The notes: generated by a model not told the origin, from the letters alone. Counted from the stretch's first letter, positions 24,616 through 36,249 are shown. The stretch: 64,000 nucleotides of DNA from Hoplostethus atlanticus (GCA_034670405.1 JAXDDX010000010.1:5801001-5865000); one strand, 5' to 3'. Made by a program: numbers and translations.

Positions 24616-24954
24616 TCCAGCCAATGCCGTGAGGTTGGGTAGGAATGAGGTATGTGAAGGTCTGATAGATCAGTGTGAGGCCGGCCAGCGCTGGGCTGAT
24701 GTATGTTCAGCCATTAGTCTGTGTGGCAGTGAAAAGGGAAAAAAAATTCTATGAGGAAGTCCAGGAAATGCATCTTGTAGCCAGTAATACTGAACAGTGA
24801 AAGGACTTGGGGACGGTACCATGAAGGTGTTTTTAAATGCATTAGATGAGGCGTGTTTCAGGGAATAAATGACATGTATTTTATGGATTGGAGGAGGAAA
24901 ACGTTAGGACTGATGTGGCTATGAAAGAAAGGAAATTGTCACAATGTTTTGTAA

Positions 24955-25115
24955 TTCAGTTTTAGGAATGAACCCGACTCTCTTATCCAGAGTAACCCCC
25001 AATGACTTCAAGCTTTAATAAGCTTTAAATCCTTAACCAACATCATAAACAAACAATAGTAAGGAACCAGTGCAACCAGACAATATTCCTGTGACCACAG
25101 AATGATCATATAAAT
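24955..25115 (+). repeat. dispersed repeat family A, copy 3
   Basis: It shares TCTTATCCAGAGTAACCCCC, AACAAACAATAGTAAGGAAC and ATTCCTGTGACCACAGAATG-type blocks, in order, with 3290-3470 and 22376-22560. Confidence 0.6.
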
Positions 25116-25611
25116 CATATAAGTGAATTGCTAGGAAAATAAATAGAGTTAAGAAGAAATATACAGACTTATTTCAAGAGCAATTAGTAGATATGAGATC
25201 TGATTGAGAGAGGTGATGTGAGGTGGCTAGAGGGGGAATATACCGATCACTTTATACACACACATTCAGTATTCTATTACTGTGTGCATACAGGAAGGAT
25301 GGCGTGCAGCAGGTTTCAGCTGTAGAGAGGGATGGTGCTTCGGACCACTGGACCTTGAGATAGTTATACTGAGTAGGATGAAAAGCATGAAATAAGTTCT
25401 TAGCATTGCCAGGCATGGACATGCAACACTTCCTCAAGCTGAAGAGGCATGAGCTTCTGCAGGCATTATGAGTCCTGTCTCATACCTGTGAAAGAACTTT
25501 GTGTTTTGCTGCTGCTATGATCGATCCACTGACTCCCTCTCTGGTCTTATTAACTGATGTTTGTGTGTACGGTGTGCAAACACTTGGTAATAATACATAG
25601 GATGGTCTTAG

Positions 25612-25790
25612 GAGCAGACATTTAGCACACACTTACCCAGAGCGACTCCCGATGTGTGAACAGGTAGTGGTTTAGTGATCATACGCATTTGACTGAACAC
25701 ACGGCTGTTGTTGGGACATTGGTTGTTCATGGGGATTGAACCTGTGACCTTACAGTTACGGGACAGTCTCCACCCTACGATCCAGTAAAA
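25612..25790 (+). repeat. dispersed repeat family B, copy 2
   Basis: It contains CTTACCCAGAGCGACTCCC and GGGATTGAACCTGTGACC, then CGGGACAGTCTCC, in the same order as 6675-6865. Confidence 0.6.
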
Positions 25791-26904
25791 ACGGTAGGAT
25801 TCCAGTTGGCTCCATAGTGGGAAGTGAGTAAAACCCAAGAAGGTGTTCTTTACTGTGATTAAGACGGTGAAGCCATATGAAGCACAACCAAGTCCTTACT
25901 GCTTTCAAACCCTGTGTATGTGTGCTCTCTGAAAGGTTTTCTCCAAAGTAGTGGACATACAGAAGAATTACAACCAGAAGAAAAACTGAAAGATTGCTAA
26001 CCGGCTCCCCTGGCAGTATTAGAGCTGTATAATTTAGTTTAATAAACTATACACTGCTGCCGTCAAAGAGAAGTCTCTCTACTCCAAAATGTCAGCTTGC
26101 CAGGACCGAAGAAAAGCAGCCTTCTTTTTAGATTGACACCCATGATATTTTGAAGGTAGACATCACATTTTGAATGGGGTGTTTTTGGTACTTGTGGTCA
26201 TGAAGCTTAACGTAAATGGGCCGTGAGCCTTTTCAGATTAAAAAAAAAAAAGAAAAATATCTATAATTATAAAGCACTTTTCTTAACAAAGTTACAAAAT
26301 GCCACAAATTAACTTGAAACTAAACTGTCACATCAAGAAGCAACCGGTCCGTGGTAACGCTCCTCACCAGCCCGGCAGATGAAGACTTCTATTTCACAGC
26401 ATCCACATTGCTGACCTGCTGCGGCGCCTCGCTCACTGGCTGTCTGGTTCTCCGCCGCGTGGTCCTGAATGTCAATCTGTGCAGCTCCCCCAACGCTCAG
26501 GCGGTAACCACCGGTGGTACCGCACTAATTAGCCAAACCCCCTCCCCCCTCCCCCTGAGTAGCCGCGCCTTCTCATCGGCATCGGTGGGAAAAAACAGAA
26601 TTATTAAAGAAGGGGGGGAGGAGGAGTCGCACCTCCGCTGCAGAGGAGCAAACACCTGGGGTACATCTTAGTATTCAACCCGTCACCCCCCCGGGCTGGG
26701 GAGCCAACGTTGTCATCAATATTAACACCTAGATACATCCGACTGTGCAACACGCATTTTTTACCCCAATGAAAATTTAATGCGAGTCGCAAAAATTCTA
26801 ATTGTTTATTGAAATGAGAGTTGGGGCGAGGATGATTTGTGGCTCACGGCTGAAACACATGGATATTGATGTCTGTTTTACAATTCAGACAAAGTGGTGG
26901 TTTC

Positions 26905-27200
26905 TGAAAGGGCGGGGGGGTGGGGGTTGGGGGGAGGAGGGGTGTGCGGGGGGGGGGGTAGGGGATATACAGTATGTCCTTTCAAGCCTGCAAACAAAGC
27001 TACTCTGTTTATAAATCCATTAATTTTCTACACCGCTAATTGTTTAAATGTAATCATCGTTGCTCCCCGTCTCCACGCGGCTTGGCCTGCCTCACCTCCT
27101 GTCTATTGGCTTCCCGTCAGCTTTGATGGCTTATTTGCTGATTTGTTTATATATTTCTTAATTCATTTACCCCCCCACCCCACACCTCCCCCCACCCCAT
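26905..27200. other. G-run and C-run cluster (possible G-quadruplexes)
   Basis: On the + strand, 26911-26965 has repeated runs of three to eleven G separated by short loops. About 200 bp later, 27169-27201 has the same pattern in C, so G-runs on the - strand. Each fits the usual G-quadruplex pattern. There is no gene here and the ORFs across it are low-complexity. Confidence 0.6.
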
Positions 27201-27604
27201 CCAATTTTAGCTGACATTTCTCGTTGTGATGCGAAGGATGACCTTTGAAAAACAACACTTCCTGCCAGAGATGTGAAGGAGGTCTTACCGTCTGCTGAGA
27301 AACACTCTGCAACCGTGGTCCTCCTACGATCTCCTCCCCTCCCCTCCCCTCCCCTCTCCTCTGCAGCTCTCTCCCCGCCAGGCACAAAGGGAGATAGGAG
27401 AGATTGAGGTAGCCCCAAACAAGGGAGTGAGGCTAGTCAACCTCCCACGTACCTCTCCTCCTCCTCATGCTGTCTATCCTCAGTCTCCCTTCCTTCTCTT
27501 TCATCCTTGCTGTGCTCTCTGTCTGTTTTTCGGTTCTGTCCTCCTCCTCCTCCTCTGGTTGAGTAGCCCAGATACGTGGTTAGGAGTCAAGGCCAGGCAG
27601 TATG

Positions 27605-27975
27605 CAGGGGTGGAAGTAGACAGTTACATTTACTCTTGTTACTGTAATTGAGTAGCTTTTAGTTTTTATTTGGATTTTCTGACAATATTTGAAGTTTACT
27701 TTTACTTAAGTATGTTTTGACCTGAAATTCTTTACTTACAGAGCATCCCACCTCTCCAACAATGGCATGGCCATTTTCATTTATTTTTTACAAAGCTCAA
27801 CATAGTCTACAACATGTGCAATATCACATACTGATATACTCCTTGTCCTCTTTTCCTACTGCATTGCATGGGAATTTTGAGAAGCAACAACTTTTACTTT
27901 GAGTACTTTTTAAATTAGATACTTTTTACTGTGAATATTTTCACACCAGCAATGTTACCTTTTGCTGAAGTAAAG
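27605..27975 (+). repeat. interspersed repeat, DNA-transposon-like
   Basis: The sequence GGGGTGGAAGTAGACAGTTA, then TTACTGTAATTGAGTAGC and TACTTTTACTTAAGTATG, is a repeat I recognise as common in fish. The second half has inverted-sense 'actttgagtacttttt' motifs, suggesting a foldback non-autonomous element. No reading frame is present. Confidence 0.55.
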
Positions 27976-27983
27976 ATTTTCTA

Positions 27984-28205
27984 CGAGTCGCTGGAATCGA
28001 CTCTTTCACTCCTGAGATGGCTATGCATGTGGTCACAGATAGTTTCTCTGATACCAGTGACCACTACACGACACAGCTGAACGATTGGTCGAGTGGTCTG
28101 CCCCTTGACCAGTTTGCTATTTTATGGACACTGACAAAAAAATCATTTTGTCTAAAAAGGTGGAATGGACAGTCACTGGCTGAGAGCCGACCCCGACTCT
28201 CTACC
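27984..28205 (-). repeat. dispersed repeat family D, inverted copy
   Basis: Read on the - strand, this matches 34878-35174 in ordered blocks: CAGCCAGTGAC, TGTCCATTCCAC, CATAAAATAG, GGCAGACCACT, GACCAATCGT and GAGTCGATTC. Family unnamed. Confidence 0.65.
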
Positions 28206-28317
28206 AGGTACTCCGTCTCTCCTTCACTCTATTAAAGGATGAGTCTTTTTCAACAGATCTGTGAGATTCCTTTGGGACGACACACATTTTTGTTGCTTTT
28301 AAATACAACATACAATT

Positions 28318-28465
28318 AGATAAGATGAAACCATATTGATCCCTGTGGGGGAATTAATTACAGAAGCAAATAGTATAATAGAATATACATGAGAATAGAG
28401 CAAAAGAGGGTTATATAAACATACACAATAGAGATGAGTAAGACCAATGTGTCAAAATATATGAC
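28318..28465 (-). repeat. LINE 3'-tail-like fragment
   Basis: The reverse strand reads a 'tttattgatccccacaggg'-type motif, a common end of fish non-LTR elements. A related + strand motif is at 62440-62520 (GTACTTTATTAATCCCTGAG). Confidence 0.4.
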
Positions 28466-28611
28466 ACTGCAGTATAAGTTAAAATATCAATATACAAAAT
28501 GTATCTGTCTTTCCTTACATCTCTTTCTGTCTCCAACTGTCCTGTTGAGGACCAGGCAGGATCAGATGCCTGTTCAGGCTCCTACTGTTGGCCTATAGTC
28601 CGGGGACCTTC

Positions 28612-28798
28612 AGGGCTCCTTGAGGGGGTTCAAGGGGTCATTGAGGGGGTTCCAGGAGTCATTGAGGGGACTCCAGGAGTCATTGAGGGTGTTCCAGGAG
28701 TCATTGAGGGGACTCCAGGAGTCATTGAGGGGGTCCCAGGAGTCATTGAGGGGACTCCAGGAGTCATTGAGGGGGTTCCAGGGGTCATTGAGGGGGTT
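28612..28798 (+). repeat. 21-bp minisatellite, ~9 units
   Basis: The unit is GTCATTGAGGGGACTCCAGG plus one base, with an alternate form carrying GGGGGTTCC in place of GGGGACTCC. Reading frames through it give the 7-residue repeat GVPGVIE, but this is a consequence of a 21-bp stop-free unit. The two unit types partly alternate. It ends 65 bp before the 30-bp minisatellite. Confidence 0.95.
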
Positions 28799-28863
28799 AA
28801 TTGTTGATTAATTCACCAGTTAGAGAATGTAATATAATGACTACTCTAGTCCCACATGGGGTC

Positions 28864-30050
28864 CATGGAGTCTGATGTGAGTCGATTTGGAGGTCTGTGG
28901 TCTAATGTGAGTCTATTTGGAGGTCTGTGGTCTACTTGGAGTCTATTTGGAGGTCTGTGGTCTACTAGGAGTCTATTTGGAGGTCTGTGGTCTATCGTGA
29001 GTCTATTTGGAGGTCTGTGGTCTACTGGGATTCTATTTGGATGTCTGTGGTCTACTGGGAGTCTATTTGGAGGTCTGTGGTCTAATGTGAGTCTATTTGG
29101 AAGTCTGTGGTCCAATGTGAGTCTATTTGGAAGTTTGTGGTCTACTTGGAGTCTATTTGGAGGTCTGTGGTCTAATGTGAGTCTATTTGGAAGTCTGTGG
29201 TCAATGTGAGTCTATTTGGAGGTCTGTGGTCTACTGGGAGTCTATTTGGAGGTCTGTGGTCTAATGTGAGTCTATTTGGAGGTCTGTGGTCAATGTGAGT
29301 CTATTTGGAGGTCTGTGGTCTACTGGGAGTCTATTTGGAGGTCTGTGGTCTACTGGGAGTCTATTTGGAGGTCTGTGGTCTAATGTGAGTCTATTTGGAG
29401 GTCTGTGCTCAATCGTGAGTCTATTTGGAGGTCTGTGGTCTACTTGGAGTCTATTTGGAGGTCTGTGGTCTACTAGGAGTCTATTTGGAGGTCTGTGGCT
29501 CTATCGTGAGTCTATTTGGAGGTCTGTGGTCTACTGGGAGTCTATTTGGACGTCTGTGGTCTACTGGGAGTCTATTTGGAGGTCTGTGGTCTAATGTGAG
29601 TCTATTTGGAAGTCTGTGGTCCAATGTGAGTCTATTTGGAGGTCTGTGGTCTACTTGGAGTCTATTTGGAGGTCTGTGGTCTAATGTGAGTCTATTTGGA
29701 GGTCTGTGGTCCAATGTGAGTCTATTTGGAGGTCTGTGGTCTACTGGGAGTCTATTTGGAGGTCTGTGGTCTAATGTGAGTCTATTTGGAGGTCTGTGGT
29801 CCAATGTGAGTCTATTTGGAGGTCTGTGGTCTACTGGGAGTCTATTTGGAGGTCTGTGGTCTACTGGGAGTCTATTTGGAGGTCTGTGGTCTACTGGGAG
29901 TCTATTTGGAGGTCTGTGGTCTAATGTGAGTCTATTTGGAGGTATGTGGTCTAATGTGAGTCTATTTGGAAGTCTGTGGTCTAATGTGAGTCTATTTGGA
30001 GGTCTGTGGTCTAATGTGAGTCTATTTGGAGGTCTGTGGTCTACTTTGTA
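28864..30050 (+). repeat. 30-bp minisatellite, ~40 units, with higher-order structure
   Basis: The unit core is GAGTCTATTTGGAGGTCTGT followed by GGTCTA and a variable four to five bases. Six variant types occur (AATGT, ACTGG, ACTTG, ACTAG, ATCGT, CCAATGT). A run of 15 variants near 28931 recurs in the same order near 29441, 510 bp or 17 units away. Long ORFs on both strands (264 and 230 codons) arise only because the unit is a stop-free multiple of three. No protein is claimed. Confidence 0.97.
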
Positions 30051-30410
30051 TTCATTCGGGGCCCGTGATAGGAGTATCTTTGAGAAGCTCTGCTCTACAT
30101 CCCCCAGTAAGCTGCTGTTTGCTTGCCCACCTTCCCTCCCTCTCTCTCTTGCTGCAATGTATTCTGGGTACAACAGAGCACCCGCCCCTCTGGGAGTACA
30201 GGTTTTCTTGGTGAGGTAAAACTTCTCGCAGTATCTTTACATATTCTCTCACACCTTCCTTGTACTGAGAGCAGCGGCGTACTTCGCACCAACGTATTTA
30301 CTAACACACACTCCAAGCTGACAATAAAGCACTAGCTGACAATATACAGGTGTGGCCATTTTTTCTTTAGATTGAGTATCTGAACATACCCAGCATCCAT
30401 TTCGATCTGC

Positions 30411-30472
30411 GTGGTGTGTGTGTGTGTGTGTGTGTGTGTGAGAGTGAAGTGAGTGAGATGGTGGGTTTATTG

Positions 30473-30515
<43 letters not shown>

Positions 30516-30635
30516 TCACAGGAAATAAGAAAGGGCTGCAACATCCTTAGCTCCCTGTTGCCATAGCGACGCTGCTGGTTACAGGAGTATCTAATAGTTA
30601 AATGTCCGTACAGGTCCTCCATACAAATTAACCTG

Positions 30636-30675
<40 letters not shown>
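30411..30675. repeat. cluster of three (TG)n microsatellites
   Basis: TG arrays lie at about 30413-30440, 30474-30511 and 30638-30674, with unique sequence between. They follow the 30-bp minisatellite within 400 bp. Confidence 0.93.
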
Positions 30676-31839
30676 GGGAGAATGTCTTTGTAAAGGTAAA
30701 CAGAAAATATTGAGAAAAAGTGATGAAATATCCGTACAGATACGTGCAGTATTAGATAACATTGTTATGTATTTCATTTATAGGTATTTTTGTAATAATA
30801 TATACATATTTTTCATTATTTTTTTTCCCGGTTCTGCTGCTGTTTTCTTCTCCTTAACATGTTCTAGTATTGAAATGATGAGTTATGTTTGTATAACCCT
30901 TATTGCTGTATTCTTATTTATATCCAATGTTTCTGTGCTGTATCCTATCACTATTTGCTGCTGCAACGGCCCAATTCCTCTATTAAGCTTCCATGTTAGC
31001 TTGTCGCATATATCCCTATTTTCGCTGCTGTGGTTTCAGTGGCTGCAGATGCTGAGCTGTGATAATGTGGTGGGTTCAAAGTAAAAATTTTAAAATCATA
31101 TGAGTCATTTACCGGAGCTGCAGGTTGAGACCATGACCATCAAGAGCAAAAAAAACAAAAAACAAATGAAAGCTATCTGCTAGAATGTTTTTCTGTGTCC
31201 TAATGGAGTTGACTCCATGAGGGCTGATAATGGGATTTGATGGTGCACTTTATGACAAACTGCTGTGTTAATACGCTCAGAAAGACGCTGGATTGCTAGA
31301 TGACTGTATGGACGGATGCCTGATGTTCATATTTAAACTGATTCAAGGGTTCTGGTCAGATCACTTCCAAGTCTCTGGACATTTGCTATTGAATTTAGTG
31401 GCTTTCAGGCCCGAAGGGGCTTCTTAAGTCAATTGAATTATTTGACTTGAAAGCGGTCAACTTTCTTTTATTGAGTTGGCTGAGCCCTGCAGCTCCCTGC
31501 AGCCAGGCCTGTTTCTACGGCTTTGTCAATAGCACTTTGCCTTATTTTCATCTGTGAATGCAGGCCCTCTACTTGTTTAGTTTAGTTGTACATGTAAATG
31601 ATTACACATCGAGGCTGACACGAGGACAAGACGCTTTACTCTCACCCAAAAAGGAGAGAGGAAAACATTAAAACATCAACATGAAAAACAAGAAAAACTT
31701 CAACATGACCAACAGAGAGACTGAACTGGCCAACAGAAACCAAAGCACATAAAAACTCAATCCTCAAAGTGAGGCAAATAAAACAATTCAAATAATTCAT
31801 GTCCTTTTTAACGCTGTGTTTTTTTTTTTTCTTCTGCAG

Positions 31840-31908
31840 AAACTTGTCGAAGAACCCTCTCACCACTCTGTCGTGGCAGCTCTTCCAGAACCTCCAACTC
31901 TCTGAGCT
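31840..31908 (+). CDS. ntrk3: ntrk3 last LRR exon
   Basis: This 69-nt exon encodes the last leucine-rich repeat of the ectodomain, including NPLTTLSWQLFQ. That motif is specific to TrkC; the TrkB equivalent reads differently. The acceptor is CTTCTGCAG after a ten-T run, and the donor is GTAAGT at 31909. It begins with the last base of an Ile codon from exon 1-20 and ends two bases into a Leu codon, so both joins are in phase. In the family this LRR block, with the first Ig domain, contacts PTP-sigma and supports folding. Confidence 0.95.
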
Positions 31909-33139
31909 GTAAGTCTGCCTTCACCCGCCGAGCTCCGACACTCACCTCGGTGTTGTCTGGATTAGATTAGAGCAATTCATCATCGCTCTCTGCGCACTAT
32001 CTGCCTCAGTAGAAATTGTTTCCACTGCACGCCATTAGAATTCCTCTCTGTGTTATACAAAACCTCCAATTTGTTTGAGCACAAGTAAGAAGGCAAAAAA
32101 AAAACAAAAAACTCCTACTGAACCTAAAGGCGACATAGTGGCACTGTGATCTTAGAAGTCATTTGCCAACTTAATTAACGCACACGGAGGAAATGTAATG
32201 GCCTGGTAGGAGGAGGGAGTCTGACCCCATTCTCTTGTTTGTTATGAATATTTAAGCGATCAATGTGTTTGTGAAATGGGTTTGCTCTTTCACCACCGAG
32301 GAGAACATTGCAATGTGGACCGGCTTGTAATTTACACATCATTACGCCTGTCAGCACTGTCTATCATTTGACCTGTGTTGCACCCTGAACACAGGCACTC
32401 CTTCCTTTTTGGCACCTGCCAGATAAAGCTGAGGTATAGCCGGGGATGAAGCCGGGCTGTAGGACGCGATAGAAGACGCGACTATTTCAAGCAGGCCTCC
32501 TTGTCGTGCTATTTTCAGAGGTAGAAGCAGGGCACGTCCTCTGAGAGCACGGCACAATGCCGATCTGGGGTAGTCCTGCTTCTACAGACTCCCGGCTGCA
32601 GAGCGGAGGGAAAGCCCTGCTTACATCGACATTATATTTTTACATCAGAGGCATTTCGCTGACTCTCCCGCACAGAGCGACTTGTTCCTCTTTCACACAC
32701 AAGACCCGCTAATACTCAAATCCTGATCCATCATGTTGCATAGCAATGCGCGCCAGACCAATGCAAATGTCACTTGTGTACGAGCCGTCACTGTGTAATG
32801 TCCTCAGGAGCAGATGGGTGTCCGAATCCCTCGCTGTGTCCGCTATTTGGTTGTGAATTTCTTCTTCCACTGGGATGGAGAAGTGTTTTCTTGTCTTTCC
32901 CACCTGTCCATTTCTTCCTTTATAGGATTCCATTAGGTACCATTAGCTTCTCTGTTGTAGCCACTGGCAATGCCTCAGCTTTGTAAACCCCACCCTTGCA
33001 TTATATATGTATAGCACTGAACATTGTATAGTGCAGCTTCTACACTACGAGAAACACAAGCTAAGGAGTTTGCCCCGGGTCTCAGGGTCATTTTGCCCAG
33101 TATACTGACCTAGGTAGCCCCTTTCAGACTGAGATATTA

Positions 33140-33240
33140 CAACGAGTTTAACAGTGGATCACCTTAATTCCTAGATAGACTAAATTACAAGCAACCAACC
33201 AAAGTAAGGAACAAGAAGTGAGGAACACTCCCAGATCCCC
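33140..33240 (+). repeat. dispersed repeat family A, copy 4 (short)
   Basis: It contains AATTACAAGCAACCAACCAA and AGTAAGGAAC, matching the middle of the family at 22376-22560. The ends are missing. Confidence 0.45.
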
Positions 33241-34424
33241 CTGTCCTATCCAAAATCACCTTTCCGGCTCACAGGGCATGATTTGCTCTGATGTGCAATC
33301 CTATTCCTTCTTAAGCAACCATTGTAGATGCGTACAAATGGTGTCTTTGTTGTTCTACACGGCTAGCGGGGCCGGGGTAATGCCAGAGTCGCCTGGTGAA
33401 TGCTGATGAGAAGCGAGGGGTTTGTGTCCATTCCATTCGCCGTGTTTAGTTAAGAGGTGTCAGTTGGAGTGGCGTGGCGGCACAGACGTGTGCTGAGGCG
33501 TTATGTAAGGAAGAAGCCGTGTGGAATCAGGCCTCGCTAATTGGAAATGAGTCACTGTGTCACGGGCAGAGCCGGCGATACGGCCCTGACATCGTCTGCG
33601 TGCTCTCCCAAAACATATTAGCCCGCTAAAGTCAATCAGGCCAAATGAAGCACGCTCACCAGGTGGCTATTGCATTAATCTGTAATTATTTGAATAATGC
33701 ACAATACAGTGTCAATGATAACTGCCCGCCCGCGCTGCTGAACAACACTGATATTATGTAAATAGAGCAAGATCAAACCAGCTGAAATAATTACCGCTTT
33801 ATGTGACAAATAGAAAGCTTGGCCTTTTGCCACCAAGCCGTCACTGCACCGTGGCGTCTCAGTCACTCTAGGCACTGTTACTCTAACGTTTTATTTTGGT
33901 TTTTTTTAAATTTTATTTTGAAAGAGTCCCAATTTCAAAGCAAAGCGTCACACTGACAGTGACCTACAAAGAACTGGAGACTTCAAATTACATTGTAGAC
34001 CATTTAACAAGCAATGAAAATCCACATGTTGTAATTGATTAATGAAGTAAATACTTTGTTCTCTTTTTAGCTCTTTCACTGGAACTGAGACTTTTAGGTG
34101 CTTTTACAACTCGTCATGAAAATGAAAATAACAGACAGATATAAATAACAGAGGTTGTTGAAATGGTGATGCTGGTGTACGTAGCATGTGTAAAGTACTA
34201 GTACTAGTAAAGTACTTGGATCGGTGCTCCGGTATCAGCATTAACATCAGGTAGTTTCATTCTGTTCGCAAACTTTTGTATTTGTTTCAGCTATTATTGC
34301 TACGACATTTCAACCTCAGCTGGTCTTTGTCAAGCCTATAAAGGTATACAAGAATTTTTTTTGTACCTTTCCTTGCATTTCGTTACCTAACACTACGTAA
34401 CACACACTCTTTCCTACTTGATCA

Positions 34425-34590
34425 TTGTGGAGAATATCTGTTCACGGTGCTGTGGCTTCGGCCCTTGACCTGCTTGCTGTTTGGTTGCTTGTAATGTTGG
34501 TGATCTGAGAAGTGAAGTTATAATGCTATGGTTGACCTCAGTGTGAGTCTCTGTGCATAAAAAAAAGGCAGCTAAATGTCTAATGGATTT
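34425..34590 (-). repeat. dispersed repeat family A, inverted copy
   Basis: On the - strand it reads GACATTTAGCTGCC, then ACCAACATTACAAGCAACCA, GGTCAAGGGCCGAAG and CACAGCACCGTGAACAG. This is the same block order as 22376-22560. Confidence 0.65.
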
Positions 34591-34877
34591 CCTTCATATT
34601 TGTTCTGATGTTCCCCGCCTGATATGTAATGACTCACAGTTGATTAAATCCTCTCAAATGTTCCTGTTTTGTAGATAAAGGGCTCATATCTTCAATGACA
34701 TTTTACTTCCCCAGCAACCATTTTGTGAGTGACAAATGTTTCAGATGGTTGAAGAGCTTCATTTCAGTAGCATATTCTCTAATTAAAAGTACTTATTCTC
34801 ACAGATAATTAATTGGCTGCTGAACATGTTTCAATCAGAAAGAGGAGTTGTTGTGATGTGAGACACTTGGCTAGTGG

Positions 34878-35174
34878 TGAGTCAGGGTGGGCTCCCAGCC
34901 AGTGACTCTGGGAGTCGAAACCTAACAGTCAACTCTTGGTGTCTGTCCATTCCACTTTATCGATCAATGATCTTTTCTGTCCGTGTACATAAAATAGATA
35001 ACCGATTAAGAGGCAGACCACTTGACCAATCGTCCAGTTGCTTTAACATGGGGACTTCTCCCTTCACTTCAAAAGGGAGCGGGCATTGCATGCATAGTCT
35101 AGTACTCACTCACTATGTACAAGTGTATGTCCTACGGTTTCATCTTTAGGTGTTGAAGAGTCGATTCTGGTAAC
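34878..35174 (+). repeat. dispersed repeat family D, direct copy
   Basis: It opens TGAGTCAGGGTGGGCTCCCA and contains GTCTGTCCATTCCACTTTAT, AGGCAGACCACTTGACCAAT and GAAGAGTCGATTCTGG. It is inverted relative to 27984-28205. Confidence 0.65.
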
Positions 35175-36249
35175 TAATCCCACAATTACAATTAATCAGA
35201 ATGAGGTCATGGGTTTTTGTTGTGCTAAACTTGGCCAGAAGACAGCAGTAGAAATTTAAGAGGGAAAAGAAAGCTCCTCTCATTGAACTCCCAGTTTTGT
35301 CCATATCAGGCGCTCCTTATCAAACCCAGTACAGTGTAACTGCAAAACAGTTTATTTGTTTTGCAGGTTGGTTGCACAGATATTTCACACTCTCAGCAAT
35401 ATCGCAATATCAGTAACAATGACGATATTATCAATGAAATCTTAATAATCTCAAGTCTTTTGTGGCTCCTGTGAAAAGGCCCCAACATCACATTGAAGCT
35501 TTACAATAGACGTCTGCTCTGTGCTGCTGCTGGATGAGACTCAGATAATCAGCTCTGCCTCTTTGTCTGCGTGCCCTTTAGCCAGAGGACTGGAGCTGCT
35601 GCAGTGTGGTGCACAGCCCAGCCAATCATAAGCCTGAGAACAGCAGCAACGTGAAGGGGCGGCTAAATGCTAAATCTGCTGCTTGGGTTTGGAGGGTGAT
35701 ATGATTGGAGATTATTTGAAGCCGAGCTAGCACCAGTCACTGGCACCGCTGTCTTCGAGGAAGCTCAGCCTATCTGGTCTACAAAGAGAGAAAATATTCT
35801 TCTTTAGCAACTAAAGCCATCTGCCTGAGGCAATGTGCATCCCCAATCCCTTTATTCTGTTAGCGCTTCTTTAATCCCAGCTCTCTGGGAAGCAGGGGCC
35901 GCCGCATAGTCAAACATTTATGCCTCTCCCTGCGAGATGGATTTTTCTTTGAATATGGATGGAACATGAATAGATCGGACCTGTAATGTTTTGATATGAC
36001 TGCCAGTGGATTAAGATGAATGAGACATTACATTTCAAAGGGCTATATGACAGATAAATTACTAAGTTTAGACCTTCATTATATTAGTCAGGGCTAACTC
36101 TGACTGAAGTATATGACATTTACATTGGCAGTTTTAAAAATATCAATGGTCGGCTTGCACAGAGTAAAAAGGGATATTCAAATATTACATCTAAAAGAAA
36201 AGATAGCAGCCCGTCTGGCTGGGAGTATGTGTGTGAGGAAGGTGAAGAA

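Larger units (their letters stand above)
21..31839 (+). other. ntrk3: intron between LRR exons (31.8 kb)
   Basis: This intron starts with GTGAGT and ends with a T-run followed by CTTCTGCAG. It holds most of the mobile elements, repeats and minisatellites listed separately. I recognise no gene in it. The stretches 700-1990, 2500-3280, 4330-5440, 5840-6670, 7700-11790, 11830-14640, 15300-16540, 19320-20480, 21250-22370, 25800-26900 and 30680-31839 contain only short ORFs of no recognisable family. Within these, 9741-9935 is GA-rich, 26905-27200 is G/C-run rich, and 12160-12310 and 15000-15290 look like possible conserved non-coding elements. Confidence 0.9.

Noticed and set aside
28499-28811. 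Collagen-like or elastin-like repeat protein (GVPGVIE units)
   Set aside because: It is a frame through the 21-bp minisatellite; the other frame is also open, which argues against coding.
28612-30050. CRISPR array
   Set aside because: Units are contiguous with no unique spacers, and the genome is vertebrate.
29425-30219. 264-codon + strand ORF and 230-codon - strand ORF
   Set aside because: Both run through the 30-bp minisatellite, whose unit is a stop-free multiple of three. The repeated residues reflect the DNA unit, and there is no splice or start context.
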